From Sphingomonas sp. Leaf17 (GTDB lineage: Bacteria; Pseudomonadota; Alphaproteobacteria; Sphingomonadales; Sphingomonadaceae), in the NCBI RefSeq assembly GCF_001421505.1, contig NZ_LMKL01000005.1:124001-188000 (forward strand): a stretch of DNA of 64,000 bases, given 5' to 3'. Every line of letters starts with the position of its first letter. Position 1 is the stretch's first letter. Positions 9,269 to 17,464 of this stretch are shown here, in pieces. The notes under the pieces were generated by a model. It worked only from the letters and a program-made list of their open reading frames with translations. It did not search any database and had not been told where the DNA came from. The position numbers and the translations under genes were made by a program.

Positions 9269-10642
9269 TCACGGCGCGGTGGACGGCACCCCCCAGCCGC
9301 CGCCCAGCGCCTGGTACAGCGTCACCGCCGCCGTCAGCCGGTCGGCGCGCGCCTGCACCAGTGCCAGTTCGGTCGCGAGCAATCCGCGCTGTGCGTCGAC
9401 CTGTTCGAGATAGGCCGAATAGCCGCTGCGATAGCGTTCGGTCGCCAGTTTCAGCGCCAGTGCCGCCGCATCACGCTGCGCCGCCAACGCGCGTTCCTGC
9501 TCGTCGTATCGGCGCACCCCGGCCAGCGCGTCATCGACGTCGCGAAACGCGCCCAGTGCCGCCTTGCGATAGGCGAATGCCGCCTGATCGCGCCGGGCCG
9601 CCGCCGCATCCGCCTGCGCGCGCAGCCGCCCGCCCTGAAAGATCGGCTGCAACGCATTGGCACCGATCGAAAAGATGCTGACCGGATTGGCGAGCAGGCT
9701 CGACACAACGAACCCGCCCGACCCGGTCAGCGCGATGTTCGGCATGAACGCCGCGCGCGCGGAATCCAGCGAACGATCGGCGGCAACGATCTGCGCCTCC
9801 GCCTGCGCGATATCCGGCCGGCAGCGCAGGACCGATGCCGGCACCGGCGCGGTGATCGGCGGCAGGGCCAGCCGGTCGAGTGCGACCCCGCGTTCGATCG
9901 CGCGCGGCGACGTGCCGGTCAGGACGCTGATCGCATCCTCGGTCCGCGTGATCGCCAGCAAGGCGGCCGGGATCAGCTGTTCGGTCGCGCGGTAGTCGGC
10001 ATCGGCCTGCGCCAGTTCGAATCGCGACGAATAGCCGACGTCGAACCGCCGCCGCGCGATCCGTCGCGATTCCGCGCGTGCCGCCAATGTCTCTCGCAAC
10101 ACCGCCAGCCGGGCATCGAGCGACCGCAACGTCATGTAGGCGCTGGCCGTCGAGGTCGCGATCGCCAGACGGACGGTATCGCGTGCCGCTTGCGCCGACA
10201 GCAACGTCGCGCGCGCCGCCGCCGTCTGGTTCCGCAACCGGCCGAACAGGTCGAAGTCGTAGGACACCGTCGCCTGCACCTGCCCGATCGTCTGGTCGAC
10301 GGGCACGCCGAACGGATTGATCGCACGCTGCTCGACGGGGCCGCCGCCGACCCCGATCGCCGGCAGTTGCGCGCCACGCGCCGCCAGCACGCCGGCCCGG
10401 GCTTCCTCGACCCGCGCCGCCGCCGTCGCAATATCCGGATTGTTCGCCAGCGCCTGTTCGATCAACCGCGCGAGAACAGGATCGCCGAATGTCCGCCACC
10501 ATTCGGTCGCGATCACGGTATCGGCGGTGCCGCCCGTGCGCCATCCGGCCGGCGGCGCGACCGAGGCGGCGCCCGGCGCCATCGGCCGTGGTCCGGCACA
10601 GGCACTGGCCATCAGCGCCAGGATCAGGATCGACCGCGTCAT
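9269..10642 (-). CDS. NodT-type outer-membrane efflux lipoprotein
   Basis: Outer-membrane channel (TolC-like outer membrane factor) of a tripartite exporter. An N-terminal lipoprotein signal with lipobox LMASAC puts the acylated cysteine at residue 15. Two OEP-type halves follow, with motifs such as NPDIATAAARVEEARAG and YDFDLFGRLR and a second repeat around AEAQIVAADRSLDSARAAF. The length of 457 residues is normal. Its ATG overlaps the stop of the upstream membrane-fusion gene (ATGA), so the three efflux genes form one operon on the minus strand. Confidence 0.93.
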   Translation of the reverse strand: MTRSILILALMASACAGPRPMAPGAASVAPPAGWRTGGTADTVIATEWWRTFGDPVLARLIEQALANNPDIATAAARVEEARAGVLAARGAQLPAIGVGGGPVEQRAINPFGVPVDQTIGQVQATVSYDFDLFGRLRNQTAAARATLLSAQAARDTVRLAIATSTASAYMTLRSLDARLAVLRETLAARAESRRIARRRFDVGYSSRFELAQADADYRATEQLIPAALLAITRTEDAISVLTGTSPRAIERGVALDRLALPPITAPVPASVLRCRPDIAQAEAQIVAADRSLDSARAAFMPNIALTGSGGFVVSSLLANPVSIFSIGANALQPIFQGGRLRAQADAAAARRDQAAFAYRKAALGAFRDVDDALAGVRRYDEQERALAAQRDAAALALKLATERYRSGYSAYLEQVDAQRGLLATELALVQARADRLTAAVTLYQALGGGWGVPSTAP

Positions 10643-11787
10643 CGGGCGCTCGTGTCCACGCGCGCCTCGACCGACATGCCGGGCCGCAGCCGCGCCGCGA
10701 GCGGCTGGCCGGGATCGACCGTGATCCGCACGCCGATCCGCTGCGGCACCTTCACGAAATTGCCCGTCGCATTGTCCGGCTTCAGCACCGCGAACTCCGA
10801 TCCCGCGGCGGGGGACAGTCGCTCGATATGACCCTTCAGCACCGCATCGCCCAGACCGTCGACGACCAGCGACACCGGCTGGCCGGGGGCCATCTTCGCG
10901 GTCTGTGTTTCCTTGAAATTGGCGATGATCCAGCGGTCGGCGGGTACGATCTGCAGCAGCTGCGTACCGTTGGTCACATATTGCCCCAGCCGCACACCCA
11001 CCTCGCCGACCTGCCCGGCCTCGGGGGCGCGGATCACGGTATTGCCAAGGTCGATCTGCGCGAGATGGAGTTGCGCACGCGCAGCCTCGACCTGCGCCTC
11101 CAGCCCGCTGCGGCCGACCTGCACCGTGCGGACGTCCTGGCGCGCGATCTCGCCGGCCGCCCCCGCCTGACGCACGGTCGCCTCTGCCGCCCTCAAGGCC
11201 GCCAGCGTCTGGTCGCGTTCACGCTGCGACACGGCACCGTCGCGGACCAGATCGTCGACACGGGCCATGTCCGCCCGCGCCTTCAGCAACTGCGCCTTAG
11301 CCGAGGCGAGCGCCGCCGACTGGCTCAGTACGCCGGCCGCACGCGACGCCTGGCTCTGCCGGCTGTTGGCCAGCGAGGCGAGCGCCGCGTCGACATTGGC
11401 CTGCGCCTGCGCCACCTTCGCGCGGTAGATCCGGTCGTCGATCCGCGCCAGGACTTGCCCGGCCTTCACCTGCGCGTAATCCCGGACCTCGACTGCGACC
11501 ACATAGCCGCTCACCTGCGGGGCGATCACGGTGGTACGGCCGCGGACATAGGCATTCTGCGTCACCTCGTCGCCCGCCCCGAACGGCGGCAGCTTCCATG
11601 CCGCGGCGATCGCCAGCAACGCCGCGATCGCGATCAGGATGATGACGACGCCGGCGACCGGATGGCGCGGTGCCGGCCGCCAGGTCCGGCGCGGCCCGGC
11701 GGTCGCGGGCGTTTCGGCTGCATCTGTGGGTGCGGGTGCGGGCGCGGGTGTGGCTGGGGCGGGTGCCGGGGCGGCGGTATCGGTCAT
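10639..11787 (-). CDS. EmrA/HlyD-type membrane fusion protein
   Basis: Periplasmic adaptor linking the inner-membrane transporter to the outer-membrane channel. The 382-residue protein starts with an Ala/Pro-rich cytoplasmic tail (about residues 1-40), then one transmembrane helix (about 45-66). A beta-barrel/lipoyl half follows (TQNAYVRGRTTVIAPQVSGY), then a long coiled-coil hairpin and the returning lipoyl half (NTVIRAPEAGQVGEVGVRLG). The start at 11787 is the ATG overlapping the stop region of the transporter gene (11784). The frame continues upstream antisense-like for hundreds of codons, but that part overlaps the transporter gene in another frame and is not coding. Confidence 0.93.
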   Translation of the reverse strand: MTDTAAPAPAPATPAPAPAPTDAAETPATAGPRRTWRPAPRHPVAGVVIILIAIAALLAIAAAWKLPPFGAGDEVTQNAYVRGRTTVIAPQVSGYVVAVEVRDYAQVKAGQVLARIDDRIYRAKVAQAQANVDAALASLANSRQSQASRAAGVLSQSAALASAKAQLLKARADMARVDDLVRDGAVSQRERDQTLAALRAAEATVRQAGAAGEIARQDVRTVQVGRSGLEAQVEAARAQLHLAQIDLGNTVIRAPEAGQVGEVGVRLGQYVTNGTQLLQIVPADRWIIANFKETQTAKMAPGQPVSLVVDGLGDAVLKGHIERLSPAAGSEFAVLKPDNATGNFVKVPQRIGVRITVDPGQPLAARLRPGMSVEARVDTSAR

Positions 11788-13355
11788 GTGGCTGGTCCCA
11801 GGGCCGCGCGTTTCTGGCGGACACGGTTGGAGAGACGGAAGAACAGGATCACGCAGAAGGTGACGATACCCAGCAGCGCGATGACGCGGAACATGTCGTT
11901 GAAGCCCATGATCGTCGCCTGCTGGGTCAGCGCGGCCGACAGCGCACCGGGGCCTTGTGCCAGCCTTGCGGCGACCTGCGGGTCGCTGCCCAGCAGGTGT
12001 TCGGACATGGCCAGCGCGTGGACGCGGGTCCGCGCGACCTGATAGGTGCCAAACAGCGCCGCGCCCAGCAGGCCGCCCAGATTCTGCGTCAGGTTGAACA
12101 GCACGACCAGGCTGACCAGCACGGTCGCCCCGCGCTCCATCAGTCGCATGAACCCGTAGAGCAGGCAGGGGCCGATGAAGAGCATGGTGGCGAACCCGAC
12201 CATCGCCTGGCTGACCATCAGTTGCGCCGGACGGGTCAGCGCGGTCGCGTCGCTGTCCATCCACGCGGCCAGCGTCACGATCAGCGCGGCGACCATCACC
12301 TGATAGGGCGGACTTTTCGGCGAGGCGGTCAGCACCGCCGTCACCGCCCCCGCCACCATCGCCGCCATCACGACCCCGAACAGCCGGTGCGTCTGGTCGG
12401 TGTTCAGCCCGGCGGCGGTAATCAGGCCGATCGCGCCGACGCTCTGTTCGGACAGGATCAGCCGCATCAGGAACGCGACGATCGCGAACCGGGCCATGTC
12501 GCGACTGGTTATCCAGCGCAGGTCGATCAGCGGGTTCTTGCGGTTCAGTTCGATCAGCAGGACGCCGACGACCAGCGGCACCGCCGCCATCAGCGCCCAT
12601 CCCAGCCACGGCGTGTCGGTCCACCATAGCAGCCGCGCCGATGCCAGCACGCCGCAGATCAGCCACATCGCCGGCAGGAACAGCGCGACCGTGACCAGGT
12701 CCAGCTTCTCGAACGCCTTGTGCTGCTGGCTGGGCGGCAGGGGGGCCGCCCACATCGCCGCCAGCGCGGCCAGCGCAAGGCCAAGCTCGATCAGGTGCAG
12801 CCCGTGCCAGTTCCCCGCCACCAGCATTTCCACCGGCACCATCCGCGCCAGCGGCGATCCGAACTGCGGCAGGGTGACCCCCAGCAGCAGTGCGATCGGC
12901 CGGAACTTGGCCGGTACCATCTGGATCAGGTAATACAGCGTCAGCGTCGACAGCGCCGCCGCCGTCATCCCGTCGACCGCGCGCACCATCAGCGCCGAAC
13001 CGAACCCGGGCACCAGCACCTGAAACACGGTCGCGCCGGCATAGACGATCAGCAGCGTGTGCGAGACGGCGGGGATCCCGAACTGCTGCCGCGCCTTGAC
13101 CAGCAACAGGTTCGCGCAGGCGTTGGTGCCGACATAGGCGGCGGTGAGCCAGCCGGCATCGGCGACATAGATGTCGAGTCCCCCCGCCAGCGCCTGGATG
13201 TTGATCGTCACCAGCGCGTAGCCGAAGGTCATGGTCAGGGCCATGACCACCGCGACCAGGCCGTACACCACGCGACGCCACGTCGCGTGTGCGGGGTTAT
13301 AGGGCGATCCGGGAAAGGTCGGCTGTTCGTGGGGCGCGAAGCTGTAGTCGGCCAT
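11784..13355 (-). CDS. DHA2-family MFS multidrug transporter (EmrB-like)
   Basis: Proton-driven exporter with about 14 predicted membrane helices; the first is near residues 28-48 (VVYGLVAVVMALTMTFGYALV). It is 523 residues from the chosen start at 13355 (MADYSFAP). An alternative ATG 19 codons upstream (13412) has no recognisable ribosome-binding site. One atypical point is that the usual DHA2 motif C region is divergent (LGVTLPQFGSPLARMV), which resembles the CcmA/efflux subgroup of sphingomonads. The operon order is transporter, adaptor, outer-membrane factor, all overlapping by a few bases. The substrate is unknown. Confidence 0.9.
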   Translation of the reverse strand: MADYSFAPHEQPTFPGSPYNPAHATWRRVVYGLVAVVMALTMTFGYALVTINIQALAGGLDIYVADAGWLTAAYVGTNACANLLLVKARQQFGIPAVSHTLLIVYAGATVFQVLVPGFGSALMVRAVDGMTAAALSTLTLYYLIQMVPAKFRPIALLLGVTLPQFGSPLARMVPVEMLVAGNWHGLHLIELGLALAALAAMWAAPLPPSQQHKAFEKLDLVTVALFLPAMWLICGVLASARLLWWTDTPWLGWALMAAVPLVVGVLLIELNRKNPLIDLRWITSRDMARFAIVAFLMRLILSEQSVGAIGLITAAGLNTDQTHRLFGVVMAAMVAGAVTAVLTASPKSPPYQVMVAALIVTLAAWMDSDATALTRPAQLMVSQAMVGFATMLFIGPCLLYGFMRLMERGATVLVSLVVLFNLTQNLGGLLGAALFGTYQVARTRVHALAMSEHLLGSDPQVAARLAQGPGALSAALTQQATIMGFNDMFRVIALLGIVTFCVILFFRLSNRVRQKRAALGPAT

Positions 13356-13561
13356 CGCCGCCCGAGCCTTACGGCTCGTCCTCACCCTGTCCAACATCCT
13401 CTGCACCGCCATCAGCTATGCCGGTCCCGCGACGCTGACAAGCGCATGATAGGACAGCCTCGTTGCAGTATTTGCATCCGACGCCGTACGCCGACCGGCT
13501 ACATTGCCGGATCGCCCGGACGCGCCTATTTCGCCCGGGACATGATGATGGACGAACGACC

Positions 13562-13744
13562 ATGAGCGACGACAAGTTTGAACGCCACCGCCAGCCGTGG
13601 AAACCGGACGAGATCCAGAAGCTGAACCTGCTCGCCAAGAAGGGCATGCCGCTGAAGGCGATCGCCAAAGCCCTGACCCGCAGCGAGGAATCGACCAAGG
13701 ATCGCGCCAAGGCCGACGGCCTGACGATCGCCAAACTGCGCTGA
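13562..13744 (+). CDS. Small Myb/SANT-like putative DNA-binding protein
   Basis: Sixty-residue basic protein starting MSDDKFERHRQPW. Its core, WKPDEIQKLNLLAKKGMPLK followed by AIAKALTRSEESTKDRAK, has the spacing of a helix-turn-helix of the Myb/SANT or GcrA-N-terminal type: an opening Trp, then an iterated hydrophobic pattern ending in a basic helix. The start at 13562 is chosen over an upstream in-frame ATG because the upstream extension has low-complexity composition. It stands alone, 207 bases from the divergent efflux operon. No specific family is recognised; the function as a DNA-binding protein is an inference. Confidence 0.65.
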   Translation: MSDDKFERHRQPWKPDEIQKLNLLAKKGMPLKAIAKALTRSEESTKDRAKADGLTIAKLR

Positions 13745-14004
13745 AGGATATACCGCGTCGCCATCCCCGCCTGTGCGGGGGTGACGGCGCGGTATCCAGG
13801 GGCGATTGACGATTTCCCGTCCTTGAACACGCCACGAACACACCACTCGCTTTTTGCCGCATTCTGGTGTAGGCGGCCGCTTCGATGTTGCCGGTGCGTC
13901 CGGCGACCCATGTAATTTGACGGTACCGATGACACGTCTGCGCACTGGTGCAGCCGGCCCCGGAGCCGTTTTCGACCGCGTTTGGCGGTCCACCCCGGAG
14001 GCCC
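13745..14004. other. Helicase leader region with repeat fragment
   Basis: This 260-base non-coding stretch precedes the DEAD-box helicase. The first part holds a short palindromic repeat (13756-13786); the remainder contains no supportable ORF. A long 5' leader would be in keeping with the cold-shock-type leaders seen on RNA helicase genes, but no specific element can be identified. Confidence 0.4.
13756..13786. repeat. Short palindromic repeat (CATCCCCGC/GCGGGGGTGACG)
   Basis: Imperfect inverted repeat of the form CATCCCCGC, CTGT, GCGGGGGTGACG, just after the small DNA-binding-like gene. It is related to the palindromes at 7005 and 53804 and could serve as a weak terminator. Confidence 0.55.
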
Positions 14005-15744
14005 ATGCCCTTTTCGAATCTACCCCCCCTGCTGTCCAGCGCGCTGACCGAACGCGGATACGAAGCCCCCACCCCGGTTCAGGCGTCTGTCCTTGAACCG
14101 CAGGCGATCGGCCGCGACATGGTCGTCTCCGCCCAGACCGGTTCCGGCAAGACCGTGGCATTCGGTCTGGCGATGGCCGGCGAACTGCTCGGCGAGGAAG
14201 GTCAGCTGCCGCCGCCGCGTCTGCCGATGGCGCTCATCATCGCCCCGACCCGCGAACTCGCGTTGCAGGTCAGCCGCGAACTGATGTGGCTCTATGCCAA
14301 GGCCGGTGCCCGTATCTCGACCTGCGTCGGCGGCATGGACGCCTCGAAGGAGCGTCGCAGCCTCAGCCACGGCGCGCATATCGTCGTCGGCACGCCGGGC
14401 CGCCTGCGCGACCATCTGGAGCGTGGCGCCCTCGACCTGTCGGCGCTGAAGGTCGCCGTGCTCGACGAGGCGGACGAGATGCTCGACATGGGCTTCCGCG
14501 AGGATCTGGAGCATATCCTCGACGCCTCGCCGCCCGAGCGCCGGACGCTGATGTTCTCGGCGACCATGCCGCGCCCGATCGTCGCCCTCGCCAAGCGCTA
14601 TCAGCGCGACGCGCTGCGGATCTCGACCGTCGGCGAGGATCGCGGCCACGGCGACATCACCTATCAGGCGATGGCCGTCGCGCCGTCCGACATCGAACAT
14701 GCGGTCATCAACCTGCTGCGTTTTCACGAGGCGGAAACGGCGATGCTGTTCTGCGCCACGCGCGACAATGTCCGCCACCTGCATGCCAGCCTGATCGAGC
14801 GCGGGTTTGCCGCCGTCGCGCTGTCGGGTGAGCACAGCCAGAACGAGCGTAACGCCGCACTTCAGGCGCTGCGCGATCAGCGCGCCCGCGTCTGCGTCGC
14901 CACCGACGTTGCCGCGCGCGGCATTGATCTGCCGACGCTCAGCCTGGTCGTCCATGTCGAAATGCCGCGCGATGCCGAGACGCTCCAGCATCGCTCGGGC
15001 CGTACCGGTCGCGCGGGCAAGAAGGGCACCGCCGTGCTGATCGTGCCCTATCAGCGCCGTCGCCGCGTCGATATGATGCTGCGCGGGGCCAAGATCAACG
15101 CAGAGTGGGTACCGGTGCCGTCGCCCGACGACATTCGCGCCAACGACCGCGAACGCCTGATCGTCGCGCTGCTCCAGCCGGTCGAGGTCGATGACGAGGA
15201 TCGCGCGCTGGCCGAGCGCCTGATGGCCGAACGCAGCCCCGAGGATATCGCGGCGATGCTGGTCCACGCGCACCGCAACGCGATGCCGGTGCCGGAGGAA
15301 ATGCTCGACCAGGGTGCCGCCCAGCGCCCCGAGCGCAACGACGGGCCGCGCGCCGGGTTCGAGGATACCGTCTGGTTCCGCATGAACATCGGCCGTCGCC
15401 AGAACGCGGATGCGCGCTGGATCCTGCCGCTGATCTGCCGTCGCGGGCACATCACCAAGAACGAGATCGGCGCGATCCGCATCGGTCAGAACGAGACGAT
15501 GTTTGAGATCCCGCGCGTGGCGTCGCAGCGGTTCGTCGCCGGCCTCTCGCGCAGCAGCCCCGAGGAGGCCGATGACGTCGCGATCGAGGCGATCCAGGGC
15601 AAGCCCGACCTGCCGCAGGGCGGTGCGCCGCGTGGCGGCAGCAACGACCGTCGCCCACCGCAGCGTCGCGAGGGCGGCCCGCCGCAGCGCGGTGGTGCCC
15701 CCACCCGTCCGACGATGCGCGCACGCCGTCCGCAGGGTCAGTAA
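14005..15744 (+). CDS. deaD: DEAD-box RNA helicase with DbpA-type RNA-binding domain (DeaD/CsdA-like)
   Basis: ATP-dependent RNA helicase of 579 residues, probably acting in ribosome assembly or mRNA decay. The start at 14005 is fixed by GGAGG five bases upstream (CCGGAGGCCCATG). Motifs in order: Q-motif region GYEAPTPVQ, Walker A AQTGSGKT (K49), PTRELALQ, TPGR, DEAD at residues 154-157, SAT, FCATRDN, ARGIDL and HRSGRTGR. A DbpA-type RNA-binding domain follows (about residues 450-525, RMNIGRRQNADARWILPLIC). A Gly/Arg/Pro-rich disordered tail ends the protein. The downstream YaiI gene begins 8 bases later. Confidence 0.95.
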   Translation: MPFSNLPPLLSSALTERGYEAPTPVQASVLEPQAIGRDMVVSAQTGSGKTVAFGLAMAGELLGEEGQLPPPRLPMALIIAPTRELALQVSRELMWLYAKAGARISTCVGGMDASKERRSLSHGAHIVVGTPGRLRDHLERGALDLSALKVAVLDEADEMLDMGFREDLEHILDASPPERRTLMFSATMPRPIVALAKRYQRDALRISTVGEDRGHGDITYQAMAVAPSDIEHAVINLLRFHEAETAMLFCATRDNVRHLHASLIERGFAAVALSGEHSQNERNAALQALRDQRARVCVATDVAARGIDLPTLSLVVHVEMPRDAETLQHRSGRTGRAGKKGTAVLIVPYQRRRRVDMMLRGAKINAEWVPVPSPDDIRANDRERLIVALLQPVEVDDEDRALAERLMAERSPEDIAAMLVHAHRNAMPVPEEMLDQGAAQRPERNDGPRAGFEDTVWFRMNIGRRQNADARWILPLICRRGHITKNEIGAIRIGQNETMFEIPRVASQRFVAGLSRSSPEEADDVAIEAIQGKPDLPQGGAPRGGSNDRRPPQRREGGPPQRGGAPTRPTMRARRPQGQ

Positions 15745-15752
15745 GCCTGTCC

Positions 15753-16208
15753 GTGGCGGGCGTCCGTATCCTCGTCGATGCCGACGCCTGCCCGGTCAAG
15801 GACGAGATCTACAAGGTCGCCTGGCGCCATGAGGTGCCGGCGACCATCGTCAGCAATGCGCATTTCCGCATCCCGGCCCATCCGCTGATCGACCGGGTCG
15901 TCGTCAGCGACGGGTTCGACGCGGCCGATGACTGGATCGCGGACACCGCCGACGCGCATTGCGTGGTCGTCACCGCCGACATCCTGCTCGCCGATCGGTG
16001 CCTGAAGGCCGGCGCGACGGTCGTGTCGCCCACCGGCAAGCCGTTTACCCATAGCTCGATCGGCAACGCGGTCGCCGTCCGCGCGATCATGGCCGACCTG
16101 CGCGCCGGCGGCGATGCGGTGGGTGGCCCCGCCCCGTTCGCCAAGACCGACCGCTCACGCTTCCTGTCGGCGCTGGACGCGGCGCTGGTGCGGTTGAAGC
16201 GCGGCTGA
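15753..16208 (+). CDS. YaiI/YqxD family protein (UPF0178)
   Basis: A 151-residue member of the YaiI/YqxD (DUF188) family with a GTG start. Conserved motifs are DADACPVKDE near the N-terminus, VVTADILLADRCL and SPTGKPFTHSSIGNA. These acidic residues resemble a PIN-like nuclease fold; catalytic function is not established. It lies 8 bases after the helicase and is probably co-transcribed with it. Confidence 0.92.
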   Translation: MAGVRILVDADACPVKDEIYKVAWRHEVPATIVSNAHFRIPAHPLIDRVVVSDGFDAADDWIADTADAHCVVVTADILLADRCLKAGATVVSPTGKPFTHSSIGNAVAVRAIMADLRAGGDAVGGPAPFAKTDRSRFLSALDAALVRLKRG

Positions 16209-16219
16209 AACCCTGTTTG

Positions 16220-16250
16220 CGTCATTGCGAGCGTAGCGAAGCAATGACGG
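16220..16250. repeat. Dispersed palindrome (CGTCATTGCGAGCG family)
   Basis: Reads CGTCATTGCGAGCG, TAGCGAA, GCAATGACG: a perfect 9-base outer stem. A diverged copy in opposite orientation is at 31012-31043. It sits between the convergent YaiI and thioesterase genes. Confidence 0.75.
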
Positions 16251-16279
16251 GCTTGGGGGGACCGTGAACGTCTGCCCCC

Positions 16280-16690
16280 TCACCCCTTGGGGAAGAAGCG
16301 CTCCACCACGCTCGCCGCCAGCCGCGCCGGCCGCAGCGTCTGCGCGTCCAGGCAGCACCAGCTCGACTTGACCTCGGCGATGACGTCCTCGCCGCGCTTG
16401 ATGACGGTGTCGTAGAACGCGCGCGCGCCCTGCACCTTTTCCAGCAGAACGGTGGCCACGACATCGTCGTCCAGGAACGCCGGCTTGCGATAGGTGATCT
16501 CGTGCTTCAGCGCGACCCACAGATGGGCGGCGACCGCGTCGGGCGGCGCGATGCGCTGCCAGTGGCTGATGACCGCCGCCTGCACCCATTTCAGGTAGCT
16601 GGCATTGTTGACATGACCCATGAAGTCGATGTCGGCCGGATCAATGCCGATCGGGAAGCTGTGGGGGATGCTGTGTGACACAGACGTCAT
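16280..16690 (-). CDS. 4HBT-fold acyl-CoA thioesterase
   Basis: Hotdog-fold thioesterase of 136 residues. The family signature D-x-x-G-H-V-N-N is present in ADIDFMGHVNNASYLKWVQ, and the Asp is the presumed catalytic residue. The body KHEITYRKPAFLDDDVVATV is typical of the YbgC/FadM group. It likely hydrolyses acyl-CoA thioesters in the cytoplasm; chain length is unknown. Upstream on the same strand are the tRNA-Ala and FYDLN genes, each apparently transcribed separately. Confidence 0.88.
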   Translation of the reverse strand: MTSVSHSIPHSFPIGIDPADIDFMGHVNNASYLKWVQAAVISHWQRIAPPDAVAAHLWVALKHEITYRKPAFLDDDVVATVLLEKVQGARAFYDTVIKRGEDVIAEVKSSWCCLDAQTLRPARLAASVVERFFPKG

Positions 16691-16810
16691 GTAGCAGACC
16701 GCGACGACGCTGGCGATGCCAGGCTCGGTCAGGCGGCGAAGATTTGCGATGGGTGAGGATAGATTTGGATGATGCCGTCAGAACGGCGAATTCATCATCC
16801 GGGGAAGAAG

Positions 16811-16886
16811 TGGTGGAGCCGAGGGGGATCGAACCCCTGACCTTTCGCATGCCATGCGAACGCTCTCCCAGCTGAGCTACGGCCCC
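16811..16886 (-). tRNA. tRNA-Ala (GGC)
   Basis: The minus strand starts GGGGCCGTAGCTCAGC and ends GGCTCCACCA, giving a full cloverleaf of 76 bases with CCA encoded. The acceptor stem is GGGGCCG/CGGCTCC (with one G-U pair). The anticodon stem TTCGC/GCGAA encloses the loop ATGGCAT, whose anticodon is GGC, reading alanine GCC codons. The T arm has GGTTCGATCCC. Confidence 0.97.
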
Positions 16887-16955
16887 ATTTCTTCCCGGGA
16901 GGCGCGTCCCTAGCCGGGGTCGCCAACCTTGGCAAGCATCATATCGCACTTGCCC

Positions 16956-17018
16956 GAAAAACTTTGCGGCGGCGGTGTTCCCGTCCGGTCCGACCGGACC
17001 GCGGAACACCGCCGCCGC
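16956..17018 (-). terminator. Intrinsic terminator after the FYDLN gene
   Basis: Long hairpin with arms GCGGCGGCGGTGTTCC and GGAACACCGCCGCCGC and a nested TCCGGTC/GACCGGA stem. On the minus strand it is followed by AAAGTTTTTC, giving a U-rich tail just downstream of the FYDLN stop. Confidence 0.8.
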
Positions 17019-17024
17019 GACGAC

Positions 17025-17345
17025 TCAATGATCGTCGTCGTTGACCGGCGCCTCGACGCCAAGATCGTCGTCACCGCCCAGATCGACCTCGTCGTCGGCC
17101 GAGGGTTCCTCGTCGTCGGCGGCCACGGCCAGTTCTTCGTCGTCGGCACCCAGGTCGGCGTCGTCCTTCTTGGTGTCGGCCTTGACCACCTCGAACGGCA
17201 GCGGCTGCTTCGACTTCAGGATCGGTTCCGGCTCCCACGCGTGCCCGCAATTGATGCAGGTGACGGGATTGTCCTTTTCGAGGTCGTAGAAACGCGTCGC
17301 GCATTTCGGGCACGAACGCTTCGTACCCCATTCCGGCTTGATCAT
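17025..17345 (-). CDS. FYDLN acid domain protein (TIGR02300 type)
   Basis: A 106-residue alphaproteobacterial protein. The N-terminal half is a zinc ribbon: CPKC and CINC flank RFYDLEKDNPVT, matching the FYDLN family signature. The C-terminal half is a highly acidic tail (repeated DDE/DDD). The start at 17345 (MIKPEWGTKR) begins at the family-typical N-terminus; the upstream extension is not conserved. The gene diverges from aroA by 119 bases. The molecular role is unknown. Confidence 0.9.
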   Translation of the reverse strand: MIKPEWGTKRSCPKCATRFYDLEKDNPVTCINCGHAWEPEPILKSKQPLPFEVVKADTKKDDADLGADDEELAVAADDEEPSADDEVDLGGDDDLGVEAPVNDDDH

Positions 17346-17464
17346 GCCGCCTGCTACCTTTCGGATATGGACTGTGGTGATTTCCGGCCGGACACAAAAG
17401 TGCCGCCCACGAAAGTTGCCCGCGCCTTGCCATAGCGGGACCGCACTGTCAAAAGCCCGCGCCG

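Noticed and set aside
10639..13281. Open frame that appears to fuse the efflux adaptor to a 500-residue N-terminal extension
   Set aside because: The extension is a shadow of the MFS transporter in another frame; the adaptor starts at 11787.
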